Assembly: GCA_030789695.1 (NCBI GenBank)
Contig: CM061140.1
Span: 169,966,319 to 170,030,318, forward strand
Direction: 5' to 3'
DNA from: Scilla litardierei
Lineage: Eukaryota; Streptophyta; Magnoliopsida; Asparagales; Asparagaceae
DNA length: 64,000 nt
Below, piece by piece: positions 22,918-35,538 of this stretch (positions are counted from its first letter, which is position 1; each line of letters starts with the position of its first letter). Both the position numbers and the translations under genes were made by a program. The notes under the pieces are model-generated. The model made no database searches and was not told the DNA's origin. It saw nothing but the letters and a program-made list of their open reading frames with translations.

Positions 22918-23640
22918 ATGGGGAGCAGGAGAGGTGGGCAGGGGATGGTGGGGGTGGCAAACGAGGGGAGCAGGGTAGGGGCGGTGTACAATGAGGGGAC
23001 AATGGGCTGGGGAGGAGGCGTAGAGGAGGTTGGAGAACTGTGGAGGGGGCGAGGGAGCAGACGAGGGATTTAGGGAGGTGACTGAAGAGGGGAGTGGTGG
23101 CAACAAATGAGGGAAGAGGTTGGTGAGGTGGTGAACAGGGGGCTGGGGAGGAGGCATGGGCGCAGGGGATGGGGGAGACAGAAGAGGGGGCTACGGAGGC
23201 GATAGATGAGGGGGGACGAGGCGAGGGAGCGGGGGAGGGTGAGGGGGGAGGGGGAATGGACGAATGGATGGGGAGGCAATGAACGAGGGGATCGGGGGAG
23301 GCAGATGAGGGGATGGGCAGGGGAGGGGGCAGGGGCGAAGGGCGAGGGAGCGGACGCGTGAATGGGGAGTTAGTGGACGAGGGGAGCGGGGAGGGGGCAG
23401 ATGAGGGGAGGGGCAGTGGAGCAGACGAGTGGTTGGGAAGGCAACGGACGAAGGGAGTGGGAAGGAGGGCGGTGGATGATGGGAGTGGGAAGAAGAGGAG
23501 ACTGGGAAGCAGGGGAAGGGGGAGCAGACGAGTGGGGCGACAGATGAGAGGAGTGGGGTGGGGGTGGGGGTGGGGGTGGGGGTGGGGGTGAGATGATGTG
23601 TGTGAGTGTTGTAGTGGACAAGGGGAGCGGACTAGGGTAA
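22918..23640. repeat. G-rich, purine-biased low-complexity block with (GGGGGT)n
   Basis: About 720 bp consisting almost wholly of GGGGAG, GGGGAGGNGG and ACGAGGGG words on the plus strand, with a regular GGGGGT run at 23552-23590. Many G4 runs lie within short distances, so G-quadruplex formation is likely on the plus strand. The long minus-strand frame (22883-23656, mostly Pro, Ser and Leu) is a by-product of the strand bias. Confidence 0.85.
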
Positions 23641-23689
23641 AATCGTAAAATGACATGGATATGAAGGGCTAAAGAGGAAAATGTTTCAA

Positions 23690-24055
23690 TGACACACATG
23701 TAAATTTTTTAATGGCAAACTTGTAATTAAGTGGTATGTAAATTGAGCATTTTGGCATATTCGCATAGCAATTCCCAAGAATTGTTCCCTATTTATAAAG
23801 GTGAAAATCTGCGAGAGAGAATGTCCAAAATACCCTTTACAATAGCTAGAAAACGGCTTGTAAATCAAAGTCAAACATGCAAGGGCTACTTGATTAATTG
23901 TGTAATGCACAACCATTGGTCGACTAGTGTTTTGCCATTTGTCGACTAATGGTAAGGTATTAAGCGTCCAACTTCACTAATATAATGTGATAGCACTAGT
24001 GCAATTGACTTGCCTAAACACACTAGTGTTATATGACAGGTCCGTGCGTAGAAAG
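23690..24055. other. LTR-like remnant with AGTCGACT words
   Basis: Contains GGTCGACTAGTG (23919) and TTGTCGACTAATGG (23940), the same motif as in other LTRs here. No ends or gene are visible. Confidence 0.3.
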
Positions 24056-24059
24056 AGAT

Positions 24060-24770
24060 TATCCTCCTTTATATATGCTTAAATCCTAAATCTTTACATC
24101 TTTCTTATGTAATTTTAATCCACCATAAGACGGGATCGTATAGCCCATGAAGGATCCCAAAGTTTTTCTCTTAATAGAGCACATGATAGAGATCAAATTT
24201 GAGATGAAGTCTTTTGTTTGTGGTGGAGATGGAGTTTAAGTCTTTGGAGCTAGACTTCTAGTTAGTAGAGTTTTTTTTTGTTATTTTAGAGTCTTTTTTA
24301 TTATTTGAGTTTGAGTTACTTGAGTCTTTTAGTTGTTTTAGTCTTTTATTTATTTTGAGTGTTTTAATTATTCTAGATGTTTTAGGTCGATATTGGATTG
24401 GGTTTCAAGTTGCAAGCCTATTTATAAGCCACAAACTTATTTGTTTTAGTAGAAATCAATGACTAGAAATTCTACCGTAAGTTTTCTGTAGTTGTCTGGA
24501 CGAGAGGTCCGAAAAAACTCTACGTGTGAGACATGTGAGTCAGTACTCGTAAGATTTCGGCGGTGTGAGATCCGAAAAATTATCAATTTTTGAGTTTTCT
24601 TTTTCTTCAAATTCACACCACAACTCTTCCCACTTCTGTTCTGCGTAAATCTTAAGACGAGTAAGGATTATTAGCAATTGGGTACGTGTATCCGTAGGCA
24701 TGTTAATGGGCACAAAGATAATCAAGAAAGTTCCAATTATTTCTGAACCTTTTGAATAAGAAACAACCAA
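24060..24770 (+). repeat. LTR-like T-rich relic
   Basis: A T-rich stretch (24270-24380) is followed by TATTTATAAGCC (24419) as a possible TATA region and a leader-like GC-richer end, similar in build to 37500-37840. No coding sequence is attached. Confidence 0.35.
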
Positions 24771-24779
24771 GGATCGATG

Positions 24780-25120
24780 ATCAAATTATCCTTTGACGTA
24801 TCTTTTAGCCGATACTGAACAATGATTAGCGCAAGCGCTTGATTAGTAGGTCCATTCCAGCCATGCATTGTGCTGGATTAGCAAAGTTTACATTAAGCCT
24901 AATCATGTTTTCAGAATTAATAATAATGTACGGAAAAGAGACGAGATGTGATTCTACTTGTACAAAAAGCCCCGATCAATTTGATATGGCACTGCTGTAC
25001 AAGAGTATGCCTCACCTGCTACGCATGTGATGTTACATGCAGCATTTTTTTAAAAAATTAAAGAAAGATTACGAAGATCTAATAAGAACAAAAAATCTTA
25101 TTAATATGGACGAAACTATT
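24780..25120. other. AT-rich sequence, nothing recognised
   Basis: Only short frames without motifs. Confidence 0.3.
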
Positions 25121-25130
25121 TCTAAATTTC

Positions 25131-25476
25131 AGAAAAACTACCTCTTACTATGATCTAATCGCAAAACTATCTTATACTTTCATTTTAGATTTCAAAAAAA
25201 TCGTTGGGGGCCTCTTGTTTGACTTGAACACGTGATGGTCAGTTGTCAGATGCACTTTGACTTACGTCTATAATGTTTTTTGGGTGTTAGTTTTTGGGTC
25301 ACTATATATTATTAAAGTGTGGGTAATTTCATCCATTTAATTGTTTGTTAACGAACGTTAGGAGGTTTATCGAAACATGACAAGTCCGGGGTAGTTTTGC
25401 GATTATATCATTGTAAGAGATATATTCTTTTGAAATTAAGCGAAAGTATAAGGCAGTTTTGCGAAATTAAGCAAAC
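25131..25476. mobile_element. MITE-like inverted-repeat element, about 345 bp
   Basis: The left end AAATTTCAGAAAAACTACC followed by CTTACTATG matches the reverse complement of the right end (TAATTTCGCAAAACTGCC, then TTATACTTTC). A second inner copy, CGCAAAACTATCTTATACTTTC-like, lies at 25159-25180 with a partner near 25391-25410. Such nested TIRs with no coding capacity suggest a non-autonomous DNA transposon. I found no convincing target duplication. Confidence 0.4.
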
Positions 25477-25479
25477 TGG

Positions 25480-27860
25480 TTTGTTATCATAATTTTAGAA
25501 GTTGCAATATTTTAAAGAATCTTTATATTGGTTGATTGTTTGGTTGAAACAGGTATATACTCAACATAGAAATAAAATGTGTATACAAGAAGGATGATCA
25601 AGTCATTGATGGAGTGCAAATCAAAAAGGGTTAATATGTTGTCTTGAGTTTTGTACTAATGCCTAGTTTCTGTTTTCTAGAATGAAGGACAAGTAATCGT
25701 GATTATTAGCTAGAATACATGGTAATAATAATATTTAACAGGATTGATCATGTATCATGAGTAGGCTATATAGCATAAAGTAGGTGAAGCAGGCAACTTT
25801 GACTGATTTTTTTTTGTTGGTTCTAGCTAATATATATTATAACATCTTGATAATTTAAGATCAATGCATCATTGCGTCCATGAAACACGCAACCTTCTAG
25901 ACATTCTGTGAGGCCAAGTTCTGGTTGCATAGTTTGATAACTTGACAATCACACAATCACCAATAATTGTATCGTATTTGTTTGAACCGTACACGAATCT
26001 TAAAAACAATCGTAGGATATTAACGACATCTCCGACGATGATCAATTTAGTACATATTATACCAAAAACAGCAAGACTAAACAAAAAACTTGAGATCCAA
26101 ATTAAGCATGTCAATGTTTTGGTAGACGAGATGTTACCTCAATTTGCAGCTGTAAAGGACCGTAGAGTCGTGCCCGCCAGATTTGAGCTTGCATGTGAAG
26201 CTTATAAATACACAAATGCCAGTGGCCTCACATGAGAGCTGCAAGAGTTTGGAATCAGTACATTTAGTTACATGAATCCGTGACTTCCACCCCAACTTCA
26301 ACTCATACGAGAGAGGAAGAGACTCGATCATCGATCACAAGTCGTGTACGTGATCACTTACAGTTGGTTACCTCTAATCGCCGGCTTCTGCTAGAACCTC
26401 CCTTCAACACTTCTATTGCTTTTGACATTTGGAATGCATTCATGTCATTAGAAAGTGAGGCTCATGATTGAAATCTCGTGAGGCGGTTGCTAGTGTTGGA
26501 GTGCTGGGCATCATTTGTTTGGCGCCCTCGCCTATTCTCCGTCCACTTGAAAATGAAATTTGTCAGTAATTGTTGACATGCAAACCACAGGTACCACAAA
26601 AACAGAAAAATCGAGAAATTTCCATAGTCGCCAATAACGGGACTTGAAGGCTACCGAGATTTTAGAGTTTCGACAGTCACAGCTTACATACCAGTAACGT
26701 AGTCTGATGAGCATCTGCAAATTTGCAGATTCATTATTGGGAAAAAAATGAATAAAAGCAAGTAGAAATTCAAAACTTAGAATCCACTTACCCTGTCTGT
26801 TCACTAATGATCCACATTGGTGCCCAATTTGGATAGTATTGATCCGGGCCATTCGAAGCAGGTCCTTGACCCCACCAGACAGCCGAATCCTGGCAAACAT
26901 TCCAAATTATAATTGCAACTGGACTGGCATGGGGCTGATGTAATGATCTTAAAAGTATTACTTATAATAATCAGCTAATTTAATTTAGCCAACAAAATTT
27001 GAATCGAAAGGAAGTTTTAAATGGTATAATATTGGTATTATTTCTATAATGAACATGGATGAGGCCTAAATGTACCCCATCTTGAAACCGGATAATTGAC
27101 TGCTTCAAGTTTCAACTAGCATAAGCCCAAATTCGGATACACTAATGTACCATCAAATTTGGTAACAATTTGCCTCCATACAAACACATCAAGAAATAAT
27201 GAACTGATGACTTGAAAGTTGATATAAGCGCGCATATCCATTTGTCTGCATAGTTTCATAAACAATATTAAAATCAAGGGTAAGCAAGCAATGACAAGCA
27301 GCAAACATCTGATGAGAATAGGTGAACATGCTTCTTTTCCTATTAGATATGTCACTTAAGATGACAGCTAAAGAACATCGAGTCTCTTCTATTTTTTAGC
27401 ACATGCAGGTGGTTTCCTTGTATCCACCTTCAGAGTCAGAATTAAAGCACCTAAAAAATTTAATCCTCCCTTTCCCTTTCACTTTGTCATTTGCGTTGTT
27501 TAAAGAAACAACCAGATGCAACAAAAAACTTTATGCTTTGTGAACCAGATTGTCTTTCAGAGTGATCAACACATTGCATATTTGACATAGATGAGTGACA
27601 CATATTGCAACTAATATAATATGTATAGCATAAATCTTTAAAAAATGAGCTGATTTTATAAAAATAATGCAGATCAATATTAAAACAGCCACTTGCACTG
27701 TCTCCAAGTTTGGCCAGTACTAAAAAAGTTGAATACGAATCTCATGTTGGTTGAGTCTTATTTTAAGCAGGAAGCATGTGAAATGAAGATGATATGAGCT
27801 CCCTAAGCATGGGTAGAAAGTGAACCACCTTTGGAAAGAAGAAAAGAGACGCTCAACAGT
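25480..27860. other. Intergenic sequence upstream of ALMT copy A
   Basis: No complete gene is visible. A minus-strand frame at 26532-26900 and a plus frame at 25942-26235 have no recognisable domain. From about 27770 the sequence becomes alignable by eye with the region upstream of ALMT copy B (38600-38700), so the last ~90 bp belong to the duplicated promoter. Confidence 0.45.
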
Positions 27861-27874
27861 GGCTCTGACCTCCA

Positions 27875-28001
<127 letters not shown>

Positions 28002-28146
28002 ATTAAAGAGAGCCACCACATTCAAACCTCATTATTGTATATATGTGAGTATTACTTGTATACAGACCATTTACTTCTGTTCCATCAAGGTTGTTAATTT
28101 GTTTCCAATAAAACAGAGACCAGCCTCTTATTTCTCATCCAAGCCA

Positions 28147-30445
28147 ATGGATGGAAATCAGGGCAGCAACCAAGGCAAGCACACAATGTCGAAAGGAAGC
28201 AAGGCTGCAAAAAATACGATGAAGAAAATATGGAAGCTTCCAGCCTCAGCGTCCGAAACTCTATGGAAGATGGGCAGAGAAGATCCAAGAAGAGTGGTTC
28301 ATGGTCTAAAGGTGGGGACAGCCTTGACGCTGGTTTCCTTTCTGTATCTCTTAGAGCCTTTGTTCGAAGGAGTCGGGCAGAATGCGATGTGGGCTGTCAT
28401 GACAGTGGTCGTGGTTCTCGAGTTTACTGCAGGTGAGACAGTTTTCAGTTGGTTTTCTCACATGAATATTTGTGCATGTAGTTCGTCAACTTATGTTAGA
28501 TATGTACTAACTCATTTAGAGTGTTGAAATGTCAGGTGCAACTCTATGCAAGGGGCTGAATAGGGGGTTGGGGACGCTCTGTGCTGGCTCATTAGCTTTT
28601 CTCATCGAGTTCGTGGCAGAGAAGTCTGGACGAGAATGTCGTGCTGTTTTCATAGGAGGAGCCGTCTTTGTAATAGGTAGTCTATTTTTCAATGATTGAT
28701 TGATTCAGAAGAACTTTCCCTCCCCTTTTTTTGTTAGAATCGCAATGCCTTTGAGTTGATATCATTTAGATTTTAACCCAAATTGTAGTTTACCAATATG
28801 ATTAACTTTTATATTCATTTCAATTCCAATGGAGATTATTGGGTTATCATATGACTTGAATTTTATTCTTCTCGTCAATTTTCAGGGTTCTTGGCCACAT
28901 ACTTAAGATTTATTCCATACATAAAGAAGAACTATGACTACGGGGTGGTGATCTTTCTATTAACCTTCAACTTGATAACGGTATCAAGCTACCGAGTGCA
29001 AAATGTGCTTCACATAGCACGAGATCGCCTCTACACTATCGCCATAGGTTGCAGCATCTGCCTACTCATGAGCCTCTTGGTACTACCAAACTGGTCTGGC
29101 GAAGATCTCCATAATTCGACAGTTTACAAGCTCGATGGGTTAGGAAGATCAATTGAAGGTACATAACAACTTAAATTCAATATTCTTAAAAAAAATTCTG
29201 CCACGAAGTTTATGTTTGATGAGGGTATTTTCAACCAAATTATACAATTTAAGATGTGCAGCTTGTGTGAATGAGTACTTTAAAGACAAAGATATGGGCG
29301 TCATGGAGGAGGAGGATGATGAATGTACTAAAGGTTCGATATACAAGGGATACAGGGCAGTATTGGACTCTAAATCCAGTGATGAAACTCTTGTAAGTTC
29401 ATATTTAGAAGAGCTCCCTCGATTCAGATAGTTTTGACCTCTGCTTACTACTCTATTTTAAAATACGTTGCTAACAAATATGGTGACTAGGACAGGCAAA
29501 TTTTGCTAGTTGGGAGCCCAGGTTCTTGAAAAATTGTCACAAGTACCCATGGCACTTGTATGTGAAGCTGGGAGGAGTTCTAAGACATTTTGGATACACT
29601 GCAGTAGCCCTTCATGGATGTTTAGACTCAGAAATCCAGGTACATGAGCTCAGAATCTTGAGATATTCCCTTCAATTCGCCAATACTTATGTGGTTACAT
29701 TCAAGCTGAACAAACTTGTCCTATTGTAGCACAACTTGTTAAAATGTAATAGTTTGATTTTCGAATTTGACCAATCCTGTCTTTTGGATTGTCTCCAGAG
29801 ACAATTGGATCATGACTACATTTCCGTTTGCTTGTCTGTGTTCAGACTCCCAGATCAGTTCGCTCTCTCTTCAGAGATCCATGCACCCGAGTTGCCAAGG
29901 AAGTGTCAAAGGCTCTCACAGAGCTCGCCACAAGCATAAAGAACCGCCGTCGCTTCTCACATGATGTTCTCTCAGATCACCTTCACGAGGCTTTGCATGA
30001 CCTTAATGCTGCCATTAAATCCCAACCACGGCTCTTCCTAGGCTCCAACAGTGCAAACAAGATGCTAGTTAATTGGAAACATGACAAGGAGACATCTCCA
30101 CGGGTCACCTTACCTTCAGTTAAGACCGACATTTCAGCACTACTATTTGAACTGAGGAACAAAAAGGGAGCAGACCAATCGAAGGATTCGACAGAGCGGA
30201 AGCAACTTAGGCCGACACTGAGCAAGCTTGCAATTACCAGTCTAGAATTCTCAGAGGCCCTTCCCTTTGCGGCATTTGCTTCATTGCTTGTGGAGATGGT
30301 GGCAAGATTGGATCTTGTTATTGAACAGGTGGAAGAACTGGGCAGGGCTGCAAATTTTAAAGAGTACTCGACAAAAGATGATGTTGTAATAGACATGAGC
30401 AAGGAAATTCAGAACCACCATCTGGAATCTCAGGTAGGGGAGTGA
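28147..30445 (+). CDS. ALMT-family anion channel, ALMT10-like, copy A (six exons)
   Basis: Exons 28147-28432, 28536-28676, 28886-29158, 29262-29392, 29496-29639 and 29846-30445 join to 1575 nt (524 residues). Every intron is GT-AG and the frame closes exactly. The N-terminal half carries six hydrophobic segments (about residues 55-72, 80-95, 106-122, 132-150, 163-180 and 197-215) with family signatures GREDPRRVVHGLKVG, NAMWAVMTVVVVLEF and IPYIKKNYDYG. A WEP motif at 283-285 opens the cytosolic helical C-terminal half, which includes LEFSEALPFAAFASLLVEM near the end. ALMT proteins conduct malate and other anions across the plasma or vacuolar membrane. The sequence resembles Arabidopsis ALMT10 most among those I know; substrate and membrane are not deducible. 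An in-frame upstream extension runs through the TC repeat; I chose the ATG giving an exon 1 as long as copy B's (286 nt). Tandem paralogue of 38866-41575. Confidence 0.95.
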
Positions 30446-33400
30446 TGGGGTCTGGGAAGAGATAGGGAAGTGATGGGAACTGGGAAGAGAGTTTGGCCCT
30501 CTAATTCTTACATTGGTTTATGGTGGGCATGCATCATTTGGAACAGTGTTGATCAAATTGTAACGCACTGTTCTTTCAGTGTCAAATTGCTGCCTAGTTA
30601 TAATAACAAACATACCATATCATCACGAATCTATTTTCAAACTGTAATCATATTTTGATGTCTAGTAGGCTTCATTCACACACAACCATTCTGGTGAAAA
30701 CTCTTAAACTTTGCGACAACTTCTAATCAAAGAAACCTGTTACTGTTTTCTTTGAAATTCACAAAGATCATTATTTCTGTACTAATTTCCCAGCCTTCAA
30801 CCAAGCATCCCAAATACCAACCAGTGATCAAAATATAAAAATGCTAAGAAAGTCATCGTATATGTATGAGCAAGGCCAAGTTCTTTGCACCACATATCTC
30901 AGCTATCGACTTTTATTTGCAGGTCCAAGTCCTGCATTTTTTTTTTCATCACTGTTATCAGATGTATAGTTTGTAGTGAAACAGTCTGTTTATAAATAAA
31001 ATGGTAAGATAGAATATGTCTCATGCGATAAATCCTACACATATCCACCATAAGCAGAGATGGATATTTACTAGACTAAGTGGTAACAGATCACTTGAAC
31101 TTAGAAAACACCTTCATTTGGTTACAATGATTAATCCTCATATAAAACAACACACATTCCACCCTACTCCAAGTCAACACAATGGCACTAGAGATACAAT
31201 GGTCCTGTTTCACATGAGTGCCTTCTGATTAGATGTGTAACAATTCCATTTTGATGAGATCTATAACTAATTCTGACGACATGCTCCTCTAATAGTGTCA
31301 AAAAGTCTGTATATCAGAAGCTAAAGAAATGCAGTCATACCAAAGATAAAGTAAGACAATATTCTGAGAATGTCATGATAGAACCTCGGAAATCAGAAAA
31401 GAGCCAATGGGCAAGGAAGCGGTAAAATTTGTCCATCAGCAAAATGAATCGTGAAATTCCCAGATAAAAAGTACAGTTTCTAAAGCTCCCAAAAGGAAGG
31501 GAAGGGGGTCATGGTGAAGCTAGACATAGTTGGCATACCTGCAATAAGCTTATGATCATTTAAACCAATGACCATTATCCCACTAATCATCACCTGACTG
31601 CATTGACAGCAAAAAGCCTCACACTATCATTACCGAGAATCAATATACATTTCCATATAGTTTTCTCCGGATGTCCTTCAAGGAGAGATAGTCCACAAAT
31701 AATTTGAAGGACATCCTTAGCAAGGAAATACTGGAAGCATTTTTGTGGTCCTTTAATTTTGAGTTTTATTTTTATTGTAGTATTACTTTCAACATTTTCA
31801 GGTTGGAGGCTATCATCAAAATCATTGAAATAAAAAATAATGAGGAGGAGGATGATGAAAATAAGGATGCTAATGATTCCATATATAGGTAAAACGTTCA
31901 TGGTGAAAATCATATATGCACATGTTTTCCCATATATGCACGTGTATAAAAGCTAGCTAGCTCTCAAATCCCATAGCATGCTTTCCTTCTCATGGAAAAA
32001 AAGCAATACACAGAAATTCTTTGTGAAATGAAGTACAAATAATCCATAACAAAAGACTGATCTGAAAATTAATAAACAAGCTGTTGAGAAGGAAACCACA
32101 AAAGATGATACTTCCTGCAAGCAATCTATTATATAAAGCACAACTATTTTTGAATTCTAGGGCTGACTAGGACAAAATAAAGAGTGGCTAAGATTTGATC
32201 TTGGGGAATGGAAGGTTGAGATGAGTTTTGAGAAAGTTTTGAGGGGGAATCCATTTGGTTGGAAAATTCAATATTTTGAAATTTGTATGAAAAACGCAAG
32301 GGTCAAGATTTTGAGGGGATGGAATCATAACTTTTGGGGAAAAATTTGTTGGGAAAACCAAAACGTTTGAAAACCGAACCATCTCTCTATTTCCAAAATT
32401 TAAATGCACTTTGGTTAGCAAAATATGTGCGGTGACTAGCGGCACTACCAAGTCAGTACGTAATCTCAATTAAATTTCTTTCAATTTCGCCCTATTTGTT
32501 TCCGATTTATATGTAAATATATTTTAAATAAGTAAATATTAATTTATGTAAAGTCAACGAACACAATAGAGCCCAGCATTGGATGATAATTTTAGATCTA
32601 TTATTCAAATTTCAAATCAAAATGTCACTGGGTCACCTAATGTTGGTTGTTAATTATATTTAGGATGTTGAAATCAAGTTTAGATTCCTATCTAAATACA
32701 TGGCGTCCGCGCCGAATCTAAATTTTTGTTCGTTTAAATTTTGTAGGGAGAAATATAATTTTTGAGGAGATATCTTAAATGAACCGTGCTCGAGGGTGCG
32801 GGCGCCAGAGGTGCAAGGCGACCGCGTCGAAGCTAAATTTTATTTGTTTAAATTTTGGAGGGGAAAATAATTTCTAGGGAGAACAAATTTTTTGAGGGGA
32901 TATCTTAACTGAATGTGCCCGAGGGCACGGGTTATGACTAGTAATTCTATAAAAGATACAAAACAATATAAATGTTTATGCACCTCATATAGTCATACAT
33001 GTCTTAGCTACCTTGGAAACATTATAATCTCTAGAAATTTCATACATGGTGTACCATATATGAATGTTAGGATGCTAGGAAACCTGAACAGAAAAACATT
33101 AAAAATTTAGGAACAGCATAGGAAACTATCGATGATGTCTTTTTTGTCAGAATTTGCATGCTTGAGTTGATTGAAACTGCTGCTGCTGCATTCATACTGT
33201 AAACTCGTATAAGCATATACAAACTATGAGAAGAGCATAACTTTGAGGGTTTAGAGAGTAGCCTTTAAAAAATGTTCCTACAACTTAAGTTCATATATAC
33301 AGAATAGAAGACAACCTAGAAGCCTTAGGGAACAAACTTAGAAAAGAGTGTAACTTTGAGGATGAGACACATCATAATAGAAGATGGACAACATAATAGG

Positions 33401-33533
33401 ATAATCCGAAACTAGAATAACCAAAATCAAAAATAATAGGACATGAGATGAAAACTTTGGGGATGATTTTGAGCGAGATAATGTGATATGTTGGAATATG
33501 ATAGATAATGCTCCAACCTTTGATGGTACATAT
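30446..33533. other. Intergenic sequence between the ALMT copies, first part
   Basis: No gene is recognised. The only structure seen is a diverged direct duplication near 32728-32808 and 32842-32930, sharing TTTAAATTTTG, GATATCTTAA and CGAGGG(T/C) words. The stretch 32190-32470 is T/G-biased with runs such as TTTTGAGGGG and may be a short non-autonomous repeat. Confidence 0.4.
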
Positions 33534-34420
33534 TGTTGGATATTGGATTATTTCGTTTTGATGATGATCAAACAATATGCATGCACTAACTTGTTTTGTG
33601 CAACTATAGCCAAGCATTTGATGAGGTGTCAAGGTTCAAGATTGGCTTCATCATTTTTGACCAGGATATATCGGCACAACATTTGCGCTCATATTATTAT
33701 ATATCATATAAATGATATATCTTTATTTTCTTTGTTTCAAATTTAATGTTAAAGTCTGGTGACAGACACATCACATTTAATAGGTATTTCAACATAGAAT
33801 TATACCTCAAACTTTGTAGAACCAACGTTAATTGTTTCTCAAGTTAATTGGTTCTCAAGTTAAACGTATGATTTATTATGTTATTAATGACTCATAAATC
33901 TTTCTAGTTAACTTATAGATCTAATATTCCACTAGTTCATATCCATGTTGGTTAGTTAATTAATCCTATACAAGTCGACTAATATACAACACATTTTTAT
34001 ATTTTGAACCATTAATCAACAAACCAGTTTCATTATTCGACTAATACAGAAGTTGATTTTTCTATACTGAGTTCTGTTAGCCGACTAATGATATTATTAG
34101 TCGATTAATACATAGCGTTCTTTATTTTGTATAGTATATTATTTGACTAACTGCTTTATTAGTCGACTAACAGTTACTGTTACAATGCATTAGTTAACTA
34201 GCTACACTACATTAATCTACTAATCAGGATAGTTTTTATCTATTAGCATTCAAATATTTTTCTATTAAAAGCAGTTGCAACTGCTATTTTTTGAATCATT
34301 TGAACGTTAATTTATCTTTCTATATATAGGATTGCAACCTTATTTGAAAATGCATGCTAATTCTTTCTATTCTCCTTCTTTCTATTCTCCACTAGAACGA
34401 AGACAATGCATTCCCTTCCA
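33534..34420 (+). mobile_element. Copia-type LTR, 5' portion (SIRE-like)
   Basis: Starts TGTTGGATATTGG and quickly gives CGTTTTGATGATGATCAAAC, the opening pattern of the SIRE-like LTRs at 19047 and 53968. U3 contains several (A/T)GTCGACTAAT words (33974-34190) and AACAGTTACTGTTAC. A TATA box, CTATATATAGG, lies at 34320-34330, with a T/C-rich leader after it. The 3' part and any partner LTR are missing. Confidence 0.6.
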
Positions 34421-34429
34421 ACCAAATAT

Positions 34430-35225
34430 CAGTCGCCAGTGATTTCTTTCCCTCAGGCAAGTGATTTATTGCAAAATATCTCTCAACACGGTAAACACAT
34501 CCATAAAGATCATCCACTTCAAAACTGGCACTTCAGCTCTTGGCCCGGCTTTCGGCACTAAAAGCCCATTGACCTCCTCTCCCTCGAGGCTGTCCGAAGT
34601 GAAATTGATTGCAGGCATTCTGCAGGGCTCCAGGATCTCCTCACGTCCCCCTACTGTCACATCATAGTCCCCCAGTCACCGTCACCCCATTCAAGATATC
34701 TATCAACATCATCCAAGCCTCAGAAGTCATTTCCTTGGTTGTCGTAGCCCCTGAAGTAATCGCCGCCTCTCTGGGCTTGTCGTGGGCCCCCAGAAGTTCT
34801 CCCAAACACATCCCAGGGGCTGTAGGGGCCCCTGGTCACTGTTCCAGGGCCAGTCCATAAGGAAGGGGCCCCAGCCCCTGGTAACCTTTTGGGGCCACGG
34901 CCTTGCTAGACATCAAAGAGGAGGTCTATCGGGGCCCACGGCATTGCTGCAGGCCAAACCATGGGCTATGGGGCTATGCAGATGCCCCATGGCCACGAGG
35001 TCCCGATGGGGATGCCCAGGCATCGGGCCCCCCTTTGGTTGACCCTGGCCCGGTAAGGCCATGGGCCATGCGAACAGGGGTCGTCGCCCCCCCTATTCTA
35101 GGGTTTTGAGGGCTAACAGCCCTCCCACTGAGACTACCAAAGCCGGTTGCACCGCCCATGAGTATGTGGGTTTTGGCCCCAATCGTGTGCTATGTCATCA
35201 TTTGGTGGTAGATCTTCTTGAAAAA
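34430..35225. other. GC-rich island with GGGGCC words; unassigned
   Basis: From 34640 to 35160 the sequence is rich in GGGGCCCC, CCCCTGG and GGGCTATG words, quite unlike its AT-rich neighbours. It lies just downstream, in minus-strand sense, of the gag start at 35271-35516. A comparable GC-rich stretch sits in the gag of the related complete element (48134-48330), so it may be part of that gag. A minus-strand frame at 34466-34660 ends in VPVLKWMIFMDVFTVLRDIL; I do not recognise it. Confidence 0.35.
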
Positions 35226-35270
35226 TGACGTCTTTCTATTTCCCATTGTCCAAAAATTGTTCCTTTCACC

Positions 35271-35516
35271 CTAAATTTGAATTTTTGTCGTCGTCTTCCC
35301 CCAGATCTTGTTACTTAGGCGAAGAATGACAGTCCATCTTCGAACTTTTTCCAATATGACATCTATTGAAGCTCTCATCCATGCATCTGACATCTTCACC
35401 ATAGATTCGATTAACGACAATATTTTCTCCATCGATTGATTGGATTTCTTCAATATCTCCACCTCGACGTCGAGTTTCTCCTCCAAAGCTTCCACATTTC
35501 TTGTCACCGTCATCAA
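35271..35516 (-). pseudogene. Gag N-terminus of a Reina-like gypsy element
   Basis: The minus-strand frame starts MMTVTRNVEALEEKLDVEVE and is coiled-coil-like, matching in character the gag start of the complete element at 43781-49136 (MTTTRSKEKYETLEEKYDDE). It lies directly inside the LTR at 35539-35885 with a degraded initiator-Met PBS (TGGCTATAGAGC) between. The rest of gag-pol is lost. Confidence 0.6.
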
Positions 35517-35538
35517 GATCTATGCTCTATAGCCAATT

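Noticed and set aside
22883..23656. 257-residue Pro/Ser/Leu-rich minus-strand frame
   Set aside because: By-product of the G-biased low-complexity block; no motif beyond PP/PS repeats.
26532..26900. 122-residue minus-strand frame upstream of ALMT copy A
   Set aside because: No recognisable domain, no splice or promoter support, and other frames look equally plausible.
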